Source: Gentiana macrophylla
Taxonomy: Eukaryota > Streptophyta > Magnoliopsida > Gentianales > Gentianaceae
Reading direction: 5' to 3'
NCBI GenBank assembly: GCA_026214975.1
Contig: CM047810.1
Location: 39,566,806-39,630,805 of the forward strand
Length of the DNA: 64,000 nt
Shown here: positions 48,624 through 58,626 of the stretch, piece after piece
How the letters are laid out: every line of letters begins with the position of its first letter
Position numbering within the stretch: position 1 is the first letter of the stretch
Notes under the pieces: model-generated
Databases searched by the model: none
What the model saw: the letters and a program-made list of their open reading frames with translations, nothing else
Told to the model about the DNA's origin: nothing
Translations under genes and position numbers: made by a program

Positions 48624-49366
48624 AAAGAAGCTATAATATATGAAGGTTGGAGAAAAGCTATGACGGAGGAAATGAAAGCTTTGAAGGACCAAGGCACGTG
48701 GGTATTCCAAGAATTACCTCCTGGAAAGAAGGCCCTGGGGAGCAAATGGTTATATACTGAAAAATACGACGAGTTGGGAAATCTGCAATGATTGAAAGCA
48801 CGATTGGTAGCCTTTGGTAATCACCAGGTGAAAGGCGATGATTATAATGAGTTATTTGCTCCCGTAGCAAAGATGGGTGACAGTTCAAGCCTTTCTTGCT
48901 GTGGCGGCAGTTAAAAAATAGGAGATCCATAAGATGGATGTACACAACAGTTTTTTTCATGGAGACCTGAATGAAGAAATTTACATGAAAATTCCTCCCG
49001 GATTTGAACATAACAAGCAGAAGTTGGTGTGTTGTATGTGAAAATCACTATATGGGTTGAAGCAAGCACCTCGGTGTTGGTTTGAGAAGCTGGCGTCATC
49101 ATTGAAGGAATATGGTTTTAATCAGTCTTACTCAGATTACTCTCTATTCACAGTTGTTCGTGGAGACATACGGATGAATGTGCTAGTATATGTTGATGAT
49201 ATGATACTTGCTGGAAATGATGCAACGGCTTTGCAGGTATTCAAAAATTATCAGGGAAGTTGCTTCAAAATGAAGACTTGGGCATATGCAAATATTTTGT
49301 TAGGTTGGAGGTGGCTCGGAATCCACAGAGATTTTTTTTATCTCAACGAAAGTACGCGCTTGACAC
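48624..49366 (+). pseudogene. Copia RT fragment, duplicate of 57230-57966
   Basis: The fragment starts at AAAGAAGCTATAATATATGA and reads RT motifs in several frames: YEGWRKAMTEEMKALKDQGT, the [20 protein letters not shown] block, SLYGLKQAPRCW, and MNVLVYVDDMILAGNDATA with the catalytic D-D. Stops at 48789 and 49039 and frame changes near 48880-48935 break it. Nearly identical DNA including the shared break near ACAGTTC...CTTGCTGTGGCGG occurs at 57230-57966. Homology stops at 49366, where a - strand Copia element begins. Confidence 0.85.
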
Positions 49367-49368
49367 TG

Positions 49369-50184
49369 TTAGGGCACACATGCATCACATGCCTTATTTA
49401 ATTTATCACTAGAATTACGGAAGAAAGGTAATGATTTTACTACTTTCTCTGAAGGATGTCCAAGACGTTGATGCCAAAGTTCCAACAAAGATGAAGAACA
49501 AGCCACTGAGATAGCTTGCACTGTTGACGCTTTCCGGAAGTAGTAAAGTCCATCTCTCCGTTCACCCGTTCCAATCAGCATCCTCATATGATGGTCCTGT
49601 ATAACACACGTATTAGGAGTAAATTGTACAAGGCAGTGCATGTCATCAATGAGTTGTGTAACCGAAATTAAGTTGCAATGTAATTTAGGGACATAAAGGA
49701 CATTTTTAAGATAAAACCCTTCCAAGAGCCTCACACATCCCTCTATAGTTGCAATTATTTTTTGGCCATCAGGGAGTCCAGCGGGACATGCAGCAATATC
49801 ATGAGTATCAAACAAATATGATTCATTCCCCGTCACGTGATTAGAAGCACCGGTATCGATAATCCAAGAAGTCTTAGAAAACTCACCATGTAAACGATCA
49901 GTAGAGGACTGAGTGTTACCGAACATAGTCGCTATAGTTTGCCATTGTTCCGCACTCAAATTAGGAAAAGAGGCCGGATTGTTTGACGTCCCAGCTGTGG
50001 CATTTGAAGAATTTTTCTGCCCATTGACCGAAGCTCCAACCATAGCATTGCAGCCGTCTACCGCAACTACTTGGACAGTGGCTCCTCTACCACGACCAAC
50101 CACGGGTGAGTCAGTACCACGACCACCACTTCCTTTTCCGCGAGCTTGTGTGGTTCCTTGATTGTGAGGTCTATCTCCCCCCAT
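49369..50184 (-). pseudogene. Copia protease and GAG-pre-integrase domain, 3' truncated
   Basis: About 270 residues. A Gly/Arg/Thr-rich linker is followed by a short helix (LSAEQWQTIATMFGN), then protease motif WIIDTGASNHVTGNESYLFD (catalytic D-T-G-A-S), ILYV-type strands (FYLKNVLYVPKLHCNLISV), and GAG-pre-integrase LELWHQRLGHPSEKVVKSLP ending at ACDAC. The reading frame differs from the gag upstream by a slip in a six-base C run on + (50177-50182). The element is cut just after the pre-integrase zinc-binding Cys pair. Confidence 0.85.
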
Positions 50185-51057
50185 TCTGGATACCCAAGAA
50201 GCTGAAAACAGGTAACAATGTCATGTCCGGAACGATGACAACGAGAACACATCAGCCCAGATTTGTCAATCTTATTTGGTTTCGCTCGGCCACACCCTTC
50301 CGGACGAACAACAAAACCTACCACTTCCGGTTGAGATTCACGAGCATAAGTAATTCCACGAACACGTTCTTCTTGAGTAATTTGTTGATAGGCACGATCA
50401 AGATAAGGTAAAGGTTCTTGAGACAACAAAGTAGTACGCAATTGGGCATAATAATCAGAATTTAAACCCATCAAAAATTGATGAAAACGCTCGTTACTTC
50501 GTGCGTTTTCATGTTCCTTACCCAAATTACATTCACATTTTCCACACTTACAAGTAATAATGGGTTCATGGTTAGCCAATTCATCCCATAAAACCTTTAG
50601 CTTTCCAAAGTATGTAGAAATAGGCATAATTTTGGATTGCTCACACTCAGCCAAATCAGTATTTAATTGATGAATCTGTGGCCCATTAACAACATAGAAA
50701 CGAGCCTTCGATTCATCCCACAAAAGTTTAGCATCATCATAAAAGGAAATAGTAGACTTAACCTCTTGATCGATTGTGTTCATTAGCCAGGAAATAAGCA
50801 TTGAGTGAATGGTAAGCCAATCCTCCATTGTGTAAGGTGCTTTAGGTTCCATAATCGTGCCATCGACGAAGCTGTATTTCCGGCGGGACAGTAGAGCATG
50901 ACGCACAGACCTTTCCCATTCATCATAATTGTCTTGTCGAAGACGAACCGGAGTAATGAGATCTCCAGGTCTGTCTTGTGAGCCAAGATAAAAAAGGAGA
51001 CATATGGTCATTTCGAGAAGGTGTAGGTGGAGTTTTAGTCGTATCACCGTCAGCCAT
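50067..51057 (-). pseudogene. Copia gag with CCHC knuckle, frame broken at a homopolymer
   Basis: The natural start is ATG 51057 (MADGDTTKTPPTPSRNDHMS), and the following domain is open in the next frame from about 50990, across an A run on + (50990-50995). Seen are ITPVRLRQDNYDEWERSVRH, LLWDESKARFYVVNGPQIHQ, MPISTYFGKLKVLWDELANH and a CCHC knuckle CSRCHRSGHDIVTC followed by LGYPEWG. The frame should continue into the protease but is shifted at the C run 50177-50182. Apart from these two slips the gag looks well preserved, suggesting a young copy. Confidence 0.85.
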
Positions 51058-51083
51058 TGCCGGTTGTGTATCTTAGCTGCGTC

Positions 51084-51095
51084 GCTCTGATACCA
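51084..51095 (-). promoter_or_regulatory. primer binding site, tRNA-iMet type
   Basis: On - the sequence TGGTATCAGAGC is a perfect match to the standard plant Copia primer site, directly after the LTR end (TTTCTTCA). Confidence 0.9.
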
Positions 51096-51286
51096 TGAAG
51101 AAATAGTGAATGGCTTGCCTTTCATTGATATGCTATTGACGTATAAATATACAAAGGAATTCTAGAGTTGTAAAGAGATACTATTCCTAAACTTACGTTG
51201 TAATTCTAATCTAATGCCTAAAATCAAGCTTACCATATATACGGTACATAAAGAGAATATCTCAATAATATCTCAATAATATCACA
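51096..51286 (-). repeat. 5' LTR of the truncated - strand Copia element (191 bp)
   Basis: On - it begins TGTGATATTATTGAGATATT and ends CACTATTTCTTCA just before the primer site. A TATATTTATACG word within it may be the TATA box. Confidence 0.75.
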
Positions 51287-51316
51287 TTAGTTTTTCTTGG
51301 GATCTGGCGTTTTCTC

Positions 51317-51660
51317 ATGGTCGTCGAAGAAACAACAGGTGAAGCGCAAGCATTGTGGTTGAAGCGCATTCTTGATTTTTTGCATCATCAACAATCTGAA
51401 CCAAAGAAGATTTGTTGTGATAATACATCAGCTATTGAATTATCGAATAATCCAGTTTTTCATGGTCGTTTCAAGCACACTGATATGAAATATAATTATA
51501 TAAGAGAGTTGGTTCATTAAAAAGAGATTGTTATTGATCATTGTCCAACTGAAGAACAAGTTGCAGATATCTTCACAAACCATTGAAGATGGAGTCATTT
51601 ACTAAACTGGTGAAAATGTTTGGGATGATGAAGTTTGAAGATTTGATTCAAGGGAGGCAA
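51317..51660 (+). pseudogene. Copia RNase H C-terminal fragment with PPT
   Basis: The frame from 51317 reads TGEAQALWLKRILDFLHHQQ, then ICCDNTSAIELSNNPVFHGR and FKHTDMKYNYIRELVH, the C-terminal half of Copia RNase H (D-N-x-S-A and H-T-D motifs). A stop at 51518 and further shifts follow, but HCPTEEQVADIFTNH is still readable. A purine-rich CAAGGGAGGCAACA near 51648 is a likely PPT, and LTR-like DNA with a TATA box (TTATAAATATG, about 51791) follows. Its RNase H is not the same lineage as that at 58265-58640. Confidence 0.7.
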
Positions 51661-51869
51661 CATAGAGACGTGAACAAAATCTCTATGTGTGTAGCGTTAC
51701 TTATGTATCAAAGACTGCACCGTCCAAAGATTTTCAAAGCATGTTATTGACAATGTAATTCACATGCGTTTATATGTGACTAGTGTACCTTATAAATATG
51801 TGATGTTTGTGATTGTAATTGTATCAATCAAGTGAGAAGTTTAAGAACAAAGCTTTCTATATTACAAAG
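51661..51869 (+). mobile_element. probable 3' LTR remnant after the RNase H fragment
   Basis: AT-rich DNA after the PPT with a TATA box near 51791. The right border is unclear because a poly(A) retroposon follows at 51878. Confidence 0.35.
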
Positions 51870-52064
51870 TGTGTCTTCCCTATGTGATGGATTTTCCTAC
51901 TCTGGGTTTCTTGCACACATGCGGTTTAAGGAGAGCCACACTTGTCTGACTCTATCACGTAAATTTGGGGCGGGCCGGGATATGACAATGACCTTTGTAG
52001 CTCTTTATTTCACTCAATATAAATAAAGTTGCTTTAAAAAAAAAAAAAAAAAAAAATGTGTCTT
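51870..52064 (+). mobile_element. poly(A) retroposon, ~180 bp, with 8-bp flanking repeat
   Basis: The insert 51878-52056 ends with an AATAAA (52021-52026 region) followed by 21 A. TGTGTCTT lies at 51870-51877 and again at 52057-52064. The A-tail plus direct repeat indicates LINE-driven insertion; the repeat is short, so the left border is tentative. No RNA polymerase III boxes were recognised. Confidence 0.5.
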
Positions 52065-52559
52065 TGTGTGTGTTGAATATATTAAAACATTGTGTTGTGT
52101 TTATACATTGTTTCCGGTCGACGCAACAAATCTCTCAATTGTAGCATCTTCTTAGTCAAATGTAACAACATTTTCCACTGCTAAATTTGATTGACATTCC
52201 TAGATATTGTTACTAAATGTTCGTTCTTCGAATTTCTTGGGGTTAATAACTAACGAAATGTGTTCTTTTTGTTGCTGCGAGTCGTGTGACAATGGAATAT
52301 CACCGACACAAGCCACTGAAATTCATCTCCAGAAGGAATTTCGAACTTCTTTTGCAATCAAATACACTCTCTCATTTTCGCTAACTAAGCTAGAAAACTT
52401 GTTTCAATTATGACCCCCAAAGTTTGGCAAGTTGTCGATCCATATGGGCTTTTGCTTGGTCGTCATAGTAGCTCCAGGGATTTCTCTAATCTTTTTTTGG
52501 GGGACGAAAATTGAAGAAATTAATTATGTGAGGCCTAATTTTGTGCGAATTGAAGCAGA

Positions 52560-52660
52560 CAAAGGCAGACGCAGGATCCCGGGCGACAGGGAGCGAAAAT
52601 TCTAAAGATTTTTTTGCAATCAAAAAAATATATAGTAGTTTTTTTTTGTCCCATACGATT

Positions 52661-52695
<35 letters not shown>

Positions 52696-53034
52696 ATACA
52701 TCGCAAAAAAGCATGGCTATATATCGCATTATCCGAACGCATTAACACTTCTACTTCTAACAATAAAGATTTAAAACACTACGGTCAATATTTTTGAAAA
52801 AACCAATACTCTGAAATTGATTAGTATTTTTTTTTATATGTATCACTTTGATAATGACCATGCACTTTTATTTATATGATAAAAGTTTAATGTCAATTTA
52901 TCGGGTTATTATAGATGATTGAGGCGAATATAACTTTTATAGGGGCGAAAACATCACATAACATATATATAGTAGTGTATTTTCTGGATCCGATGGAGCG
53001 AATGTCCCCCTCTCCTTAGGGTAGATCTGCCCCG
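52560..53034. mobile_element. hAT-type MITE, second copy, inverted relative to that at 44735
   Basis: The left end CAAAGGCAGACGCAGGATCC matches the inverse of the right end of the 44735-45239 copy, and the interior (ATTCTAAAGATTTTTTTG, then GTCCC blocks) aligns in reverse. GAAGCAGA (52552-52559) and GAAGCCGA (53035-53042) match at seven of eight bases. An A run (about 52664-52691) is inside. Confidence 0.85.
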
Positions 53035-53042
53035 GAAGCCGA

Positions 53043-54069
53043 GGTAAGAGGTGGTATACATTGAGCATCCATGGAAAAATTGCGACAAAGAGGGGAAGAT
53101 TAGACAAAAAGGAAAAAATGTTAAATTTTTTTTCTCGTATGGATAACTTGATTTGAAAAAGTTAAATTTCACACAACCTGGAAAAAAAAAGTGAGACATC
53201 TGACATGCCCGATTTCCGAATTTCCCCGTTAGAGTGGCCATGTAGATAAAGTTTGGAAGGTAACTTACAATTGCATGTTGTACACATGCGCTAGGGTTGA
53301 TGAAAGCCCAAAATATTTGTGCTACCTCTGCGACAAATGTATCTTTGGCAAATTTTCTGTCACTAGTGACGAATAATCCAATGATTGGCACTTGTACTTC
53401 CCATGTCAAAAGTCCCGTGATTGACATAGCATTTCAAATTTAAAAGTTTGACGACAAATCCGAAGGACCATTACTGTCCCGTTCTCAGAGTTTCGTGAAT
53501 GATGTAAATCGAGAGTTATGCTTTAATCACCCAGTTTGTAAAGGCTGTTACACCTCTTATTGTTGAGAGAAGTTGACCATTTACGGAATAAAACTTTCCC
53601 ACACCCCAGCTTAAAGCAAGGTTGCCGCTACATCTCAAAGGCAATGATGCCCACTACACCTCAGCTCTTTTATCACTTAATATGCCTATGGGGGCGACAT
53701 AGCATTTCGAATTAAAAAGGATTATTACGTGGCAACTATTATCTTTTGTTGGACCAACAATATACATCTACTTGGAAATGGGGTTGCCTATGGTGACTGG
53801 ACGGTCCTATGATGGATTTTACCCAAAACGAGATCAGTTTTGGCTTAAGTTAAAACAACATTTTAATGGCATGTTTGTTACACATGAATGAAATGAATCA
53901 AATAAATCAAAGGAATGGAATAGAATGGAATAATCTCATTCCATTACTGCGTCTGGAATGTGAAAGAATGAAATGAAACAACTTATTTCAAAGGTGACAC
54001 ATTTAGTGACGAGTAGGGCGAGGTAGTGGATTAGGGTAAGGTGGGGCAGGGTAGGGTACATTTGTAAGG
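53043..54069. other. no gene supported
   Basis: A 157-codon - strand frame (52954-53427) has no domain I recognise and partly overlaps the MITE. GGAATGGAATAG-type words (about 53880-53990) resemble a short MITE end, but no pair was set. A GTAGGG-like G-rich block lies near 54010-54060. Confidence 0.4.
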
Positions 54070-54687
54070 AAATCTAGCTCGGTTGACGCAGCAGATAACA
54101 AAAATTTTGATTTCCTTTTGACCAATTACCGACTTCGTTTAAAAAATAAACAATAAAGTAGGAGACAAAGATGCATACCAGTATGATCCAATTGGATCAA
54201 CGCTTTATCATGGTTGATGGTCCAAGCACCGAGCCCTCCAAGTGTCCGGCCTGTAGCGGTAATCAACACGAACAACCGCCGAAATCCTTGAAGGACTGCT
54301 ACCAGGAAAAGTTTACTGATATGTCGTCTTTTCTTCTTCCTAGAAAACCCTCTTTCAAGAAACTATCTCTTTATCTATCTAAAATATTGCACGAATATTG
54401 TGTTACAAAAGGGTTGACACAACCTCCCCTTTTATAAGGAGATGATGTGCCACTTTCGTCTCCCAATTAGCTTGTGATTTACTTCTTGACATGGAGTAGA
54501 GAATAAAAAAATATTTTCCAAATGGAATAAGGATTTAAGATATCAATTAGATATTTGATTGATTATTTTATTAAGTATTTTTTATTAACTTTACTTATTC
54601 CATAAATTTAATATCTTATATTAAATATATCTTTTTTTCCTCCTTATCTTATATTAAATACATTAAAGATATTACATTAATATCTAA

Positions 54688-54700
<13 letters not shown>
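54070..54700 (-). mobile_element. partial Angela-like Copia LTR
   Basis: Two blocks align with the LTR at 58627-60553: GACCAATTACCGACTTCGTT (about 54119) with GACCAGGATCGACTTCGTTT (about 58680), and GTGTTACAAAAGGGTTGACA (about 54399) with the GTGTTGTACAAAAGAGCTTGACA block (about 58962), followed on - by a TATA-like stretch in both. The right side dissolves into a TA microsatellite. It is an older, diverged, truncated relative. The open frame at 54171-54437 is read through this LTR and is not a gene. Confidence 0.65.
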
Positions 54701-54726
<26 letters not shown>

Positions 54727-54732
<6 letters not shown>

Positions 54733-55015
54733 GAGTTCATATACATACCTATTGATCCATACTTTCAGTACATACTACTAAAAATAGTGCATCGATCACT
54801 ATTTTAGTGCACTTTTGTATATTGTTTGAGTGCACCTAGTTAATGAAGCGGGGAAATCTGCTATTAGGTAATACTAGAAACCTAACTAGAAACTCCGCTC
54901 CTCAATTTGTAGTTGCCTTTGAAACAATAACTGTGGTGCACTAACATAGTGATCGATGCACTATTTTAGTAGTATGTACGTAAAGCATGGATAGTATGGT
55001 ATGTAGGGAACCCAA

Positions 55016-55018
<3 letters not shown>
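54727..55018. mobile_element. foldback MITE flanked by (TA)n on both sides
   Basis: Arms of about 90 bp are inverted copies: ACATACTACTAAAAATAGTG and CATCGATCACTATTTTAGTG on the left pair with the inverse of GTGATCGATGCACTATTTTA and GTAGTATGTAC on the right. Pure TA runs end directly at each edge (54693-54726 and 55019-55072). Placement exactly between TA tracts recalls elements that target (TA)n. No protein coded. Confidence 0.8.
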
Positions 55019-55074
<56 letters not shown>

Positions 55075-55084
55075 AACATAATAT

Positions 55085-55155
55085 ATATAGCATTTAATCC
55101 CGTGTTGTATTTTCTTTAGCATTTAATCCCGTGTAGTATTTTCTTTAGCATTAAG
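55085..55155 (+). repeat. 29-bp tandem repeat, two full copies plus a partial third
   Basis: AGCATTTAATCCCGTGTTGT followed by ATTTTCTTT occurs twice with one base change, then AGCATTAAGG begins a diverged third copy. Confidence 0.8.
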
Positions 55156-55192
55156 GACAAATCACATTTTTTTTAGGAAACAAACAATATTA

Positions 55193-56092
55193 TTAATCAG
55201 TCAAATCCGCTAAAGCAGCGGTAGTAACAGAGTTCGGGGGTTGTGTTCCCCAAGAAATCACACCCAAAGAACCAGTGCCTAGACGTGCTAGAATATGAGC
55301 CAGTGCATTCCCGACACACCTAATAAAAGAAAAACCAACTGACGAGAAATAGGTTGTCTCCGCAATACAATCCTGTAGTAAACAACCAAAGGAAGAGAAA
55401 TCATCCTCACGATGCTGCAGCCGCTATATACAGATAAGACTGTCGCTCTCCATTAGCAGTTGTGACAGGCCCAAACGTTGCCCCTCCACTAATGCCATAA
55501 GGATTGCACGCAACTCCAACACCGCGATCGCTATGCCTGGATCTAGATGGAAAGAATAAGCTGCTAGAATAGAGCCCCGATGATCGTGAAAAATGAACCA
55601 TATCCCTGAGGCATACGGGGTGGCCGAGGCATCAACATTGCACTTTATCGTCCCAGCGGACGGCTGCTCCCAATGATCCCGCAACTCTTGGCGTGTCACT
55701 GTGTGGGATATCTCAGTGGCCTGTAAAAATTCTCTCGCCGCACTGAGTGCCGAGGAGCACACTCGGGATATATAAATTGGCTGCCCATTATAAACCGCAC
55801 TACAACGTGCCTTCTAGATATGCCACATTACCCACACGAACTCTGCAACCTCCTCTCGCGATAAGCAATCATGAAGCAGCACAAGTAAGCTCCGAAAATC
55901 TTCCACTCTCCCCGGTCGTGCCAAAGTCACAAAGGTCGTTTGCGCCCAAACTCTAACTGCCATCTCACACTCGAAAAGTACATGCGCCATGGTATCATTT
56001 GGAGCCCCGCATGCTAAACACATGTCAACTCCCACATTCCGCTTAGCCAAGTTAAAAGCTATGGGCAAGCAATCGTGCAAACACCGCCACAA
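55193..56092 (-). pseudogene. LINE ORF2 C-terminus: zf-RVT zinc-binding domain and RNase H
   Basis: One frame on - runs from 56092 to TAA at 55193-55195, with TAG codons at 55814-55816 and 55424-55426. The first third is the LINE RT zinc-binding domain (MWRCLHDCLPIAFNLAKRNV, then C-L-A-C-G and HVLFECEMAVRVW). After the first TAG, the RVT_3-type RNase H follows with IKCNVDASA (Asp), VLELRAILMALVEGQRLG (Glu), LLMESDSL (Asp), and after the second TAG the final strand CVGNALAHILAR. An A-rich tail follows on - (T run at 55165-55172). The RT itself is missing (5' truncation). No target duplication was found. Confidence 0.8.
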
Positions 56093-56119
56093 GAAGTGCT
56101 AAATACGTGGTTGGACAGC

Positions 56120-57233
56120 AACGTCCCAGCATTGGGTTTTGTGGGACATATTCTACATGCGGGGCCTCTTATTTCTTGACGATTGTGGACGATTACTCTC
56201 GTTCTGTGTGGGTTTATTTACTATACAATAAATGGGAAATTGAGACTATTTTTTTTTGAATTTTATGGCGTTGATTGATAGTCAGTTTAGTGGAAAAATT
56301 CTACGTGTCCGGAGTGACAATGGGACAGAATTTAAACGATTGCTTCCGCGCTTTCAAAAAGTAGGAATAATTTTTGAAACATCGGAACCCCTCAATAAAA
56401 TGGTAGAGTCGAGAAAAACATCAACACATTTTGAATGTCGCAAGAGCTTTGAGATTTGAGGGACACCTTCCACTTAAATTTTGGGGGGAGTGTGTCGTGA
56501 CCGCTTGTTATTTAATTAATCAGACCCCATTAAGCGTTTTGAACTATAAGCACCGTATGAATGTTTGTTTGGTAAACCATCGAGTCTTGAGGCTTTGCGG
56601 GTTTTTGGAAGTTTATGTTACGCTCATAATCAACGCCATAAAGAGAGATAAATTTGAGAGCCGGAGTCGGAAATGCGTTTTTTGGGGTATCCATTTGCTA
56701 AGAAGATGGACCCTCTTTGATTTGGAAACTGAAGAGATATTTGTCTCTAGAGACGTGAAATTTTTTGAGCATATTTTCCCGATGCGAGAACTCCTAAAAA
56801 CTACCCCTTCACAGATCACATTTCCGGCAATTGACGTTGACGACCTTTATGTAGATGTTAGTGACAAGTTTGTGGAACCACCTCCACCTAGTGGGAATGA
56901 CGTAGATAATGGTGAGGGGGTTGGAGGCCACTAGTGAGGGGGTTGACGAATTATCACCAGATGGGGTTGTTGTGAATGAACAATCGATCTTTGAAACGAC
57001 AGAGTTGGGGAGAGGGAAACATACAAAAGTTCCTAATTCCAAATATCAAGAGTTCGTGACACATACGGTAATGGATAAGCTAGAAAAGTCCTTCGCGCAC
57101 TCCTCCGTTCCATCAACCTCCTCAGGTAGTCTCTATACTCTTACGCATTTTGTGAATTATTCTCGTTTTTCTGACGCAAATAGAAGGTTTCTAGAAAATG
57201 TGACTGCAGGAAATCCTCCCCGATCCTTTAAAG
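56120..57233 (+). pseudogene. Copia integrase and linker, frameshifted
   Basis: Fragments in several frames keep the order: YFLTIVDDYSRSVWVYLLYN near 56165 (first Asp), LRVRSDNGTEFKRLLPRFQK (second Asp, about 56300), and 56431-56934 with FWGECVVTACYLINQTPLSV and KCVFWGIHL. The Glu-containing segment near 56400 is frame-shifted. A Pro/Ser-rich linker (VEPPPPSGNDVDNG) and 56909-57373 lead into RT. Left of 56100 is a LINE fragment, so the 5' part of this element is missing. Confidence 0.8.
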
Positions 57234-58260
57234 AAGCTATAATATATGAAGGTTGGAGAAAAGCTATGACGGAGGAAATGAAAGCTTTGAAGGACCAAGG
57301 CACGTGGGTATTACAAGAATTACCTCCTGGAAAGAAGGCCCTGGGGAGCAAATGGGTATATACTGAAAAATAAGACGAGTTGGACAATCTGCAACGATTG
57401 AAAGCACGATTGGTAGCCTTTGGTAATCACCAGGTGAAAGGCGATGATTATAATGAGATATTTGCTCCCGTAGCAACGATGGGTGACAGTTCGACCCTTT
57501 CTTGCTGTGGCGGCAGTTAAAAAATAGGAGATCCATAAGATGGATGTACACAACGGATTTTTTCATGGAGACCTGAATGAAGAAATTTACATGAAAATTC
57601 CTCCCGGATTTGAACATAACAAGCAGAAGTTGGTGTGTTGTATGCGAAAATCACTATATGGGTTGAAGCAAGAACCTCGGTGTTGGTTTAGGAAGCTGGC
57701 GTCATCATTGAAGGAATATGGTTTTAATCAGTCCTACTCAGATTACTCTCTATTCACAGTTGTTCGTGGAGACATACGGATGAATGTGCTAGTATATGTT
57801 GATGATATGATACTTGCTGGAAACGATGCAACGGCTTTGCAGGTATTCAAAAATTATCTGGGAAGTTGCTTCAAAATGAAGACTTGGGCAGATGAAAATA
57901 TTTTCTTAGGTTGGAGTGGCTCGGAATCCACAGAGAATTTTTTTTATCTCAACGAAAGTACGTGCTTGACATAATTGAGGAAACTAGTCTGTAAGGGGCT
58001 CGTCCTGGTGAGTTCCCTATGGAACAAAATCACCAGTTGGCGGTTGATGATGGCGACTTCTTGGATGATCCTGGCAAATATCGCCGATTGGTGGGACGCC
58101 TTATTTATCTTGATGTTACACGTCCCGACTTGGCGTATTTTGTTCATATTCTTTCTCAATTTATGTAGTCACCGCACGTTAAGCATTGGGAGGCTGCGTT
58201 AAGAGTGGTTCGTTACTTGAAGAAGAGCCCGGGTCAGGGTGTACTTTAGTGGGCAGATAG
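57234..58260 (+). pseudogene. Copia reverse transcriptase, frameshifted
   Basis: YEGWRKAMTEEMKALKDQGT starts at about 57248. A TAA at 57371-57373 ends the first piece. 57540-57974 holds [40 protein letters not shown] and VLVYVDDMILAGNDATALQV (catalytic D-D). A shift near 57965 leads to 57975-58260 with FPMEQNHQL-type and RRLVGRLIYLDVTRPDLAYF motifs in another frame. The first 735 bases are shared with 48624-49366 including a common defect. Confidence 0.85.
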
Positions 58261-58626
58261 CCTATTGTCCCTAGAAGGGAGGCGTGATTCCGATTGGGCG
58301 AGTTGTCCGGTCACTCGTCGGTCCTTAAGTGGGTGGTTTGTGTTACTTGGGACTTCACCGGTCTCGTGGAAGACAAAGAAGCAACAGACGGTCTCCCGTT
58401 CATCCGCGGAAGCTGAGTACCGCTCAATGGTGTCCATTAAATGTGCGTTGAAATGACTTCGGCAACTTCTCGGCTATTTAGGTGTTCGGGTACCAATGGG
58501 TATCCCTCTCCATTGTGATAGTCAGGCCGCATTGCATATTGCACATAATCCGGTTTTTCATGAGAGGACTAAACATATCGAAGCAGATTGCCACTTTATT
58601 CGTGATGCGATCACGGAGGGCCTAAT
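58261..58626 (+). pseudogene. Copia RNase H, cut by an Angela-like LTR
   Basis: RDSDWASCPVTRRSLSGWFV and SWKTKKQQTVSRSSAEAEYR (58265-58456) then, after a stop, [20 protein letters not shown] and [20 protein letters not shown]. Catalytic Asp/Glu are present in pieces. The chain ends where LTR sequence begins near 58627; the last residues before it (VKKSTQ) read from LTR DNA. Confidence 0.8.

Larger units (their letters stand above)
49367..51286 (-). mobile_element. Copia element, 5' half only: LTR, PBS, gag, protease, pre-integrase
   Basis: On - the order is LTR (51096-51286), primer site (51084-51095), gag, protease and GAG-pre-integrase, then a cut at about 49367. Integrase, RT, RNase H and the 3' LTR are missing. 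It abuts a + strand Copia RT fragment on the left. TTAG occurs on both sides (49368-49371 and 51287-51290), but because the 3' part is missing a true target duplication is doubtful. Confidence 0.85.

Noticed and set aside
52954..53427. 157-codon - strand frame
   Set aside because: It overlaps a hAT MITE end and has no domain or splice context I can support.
54171..54437. 88-codon frame with CPACSGN motif
   Set aside because: It lies in a partial Copia LTR aligned with 58627-60553, so it is not a gene.
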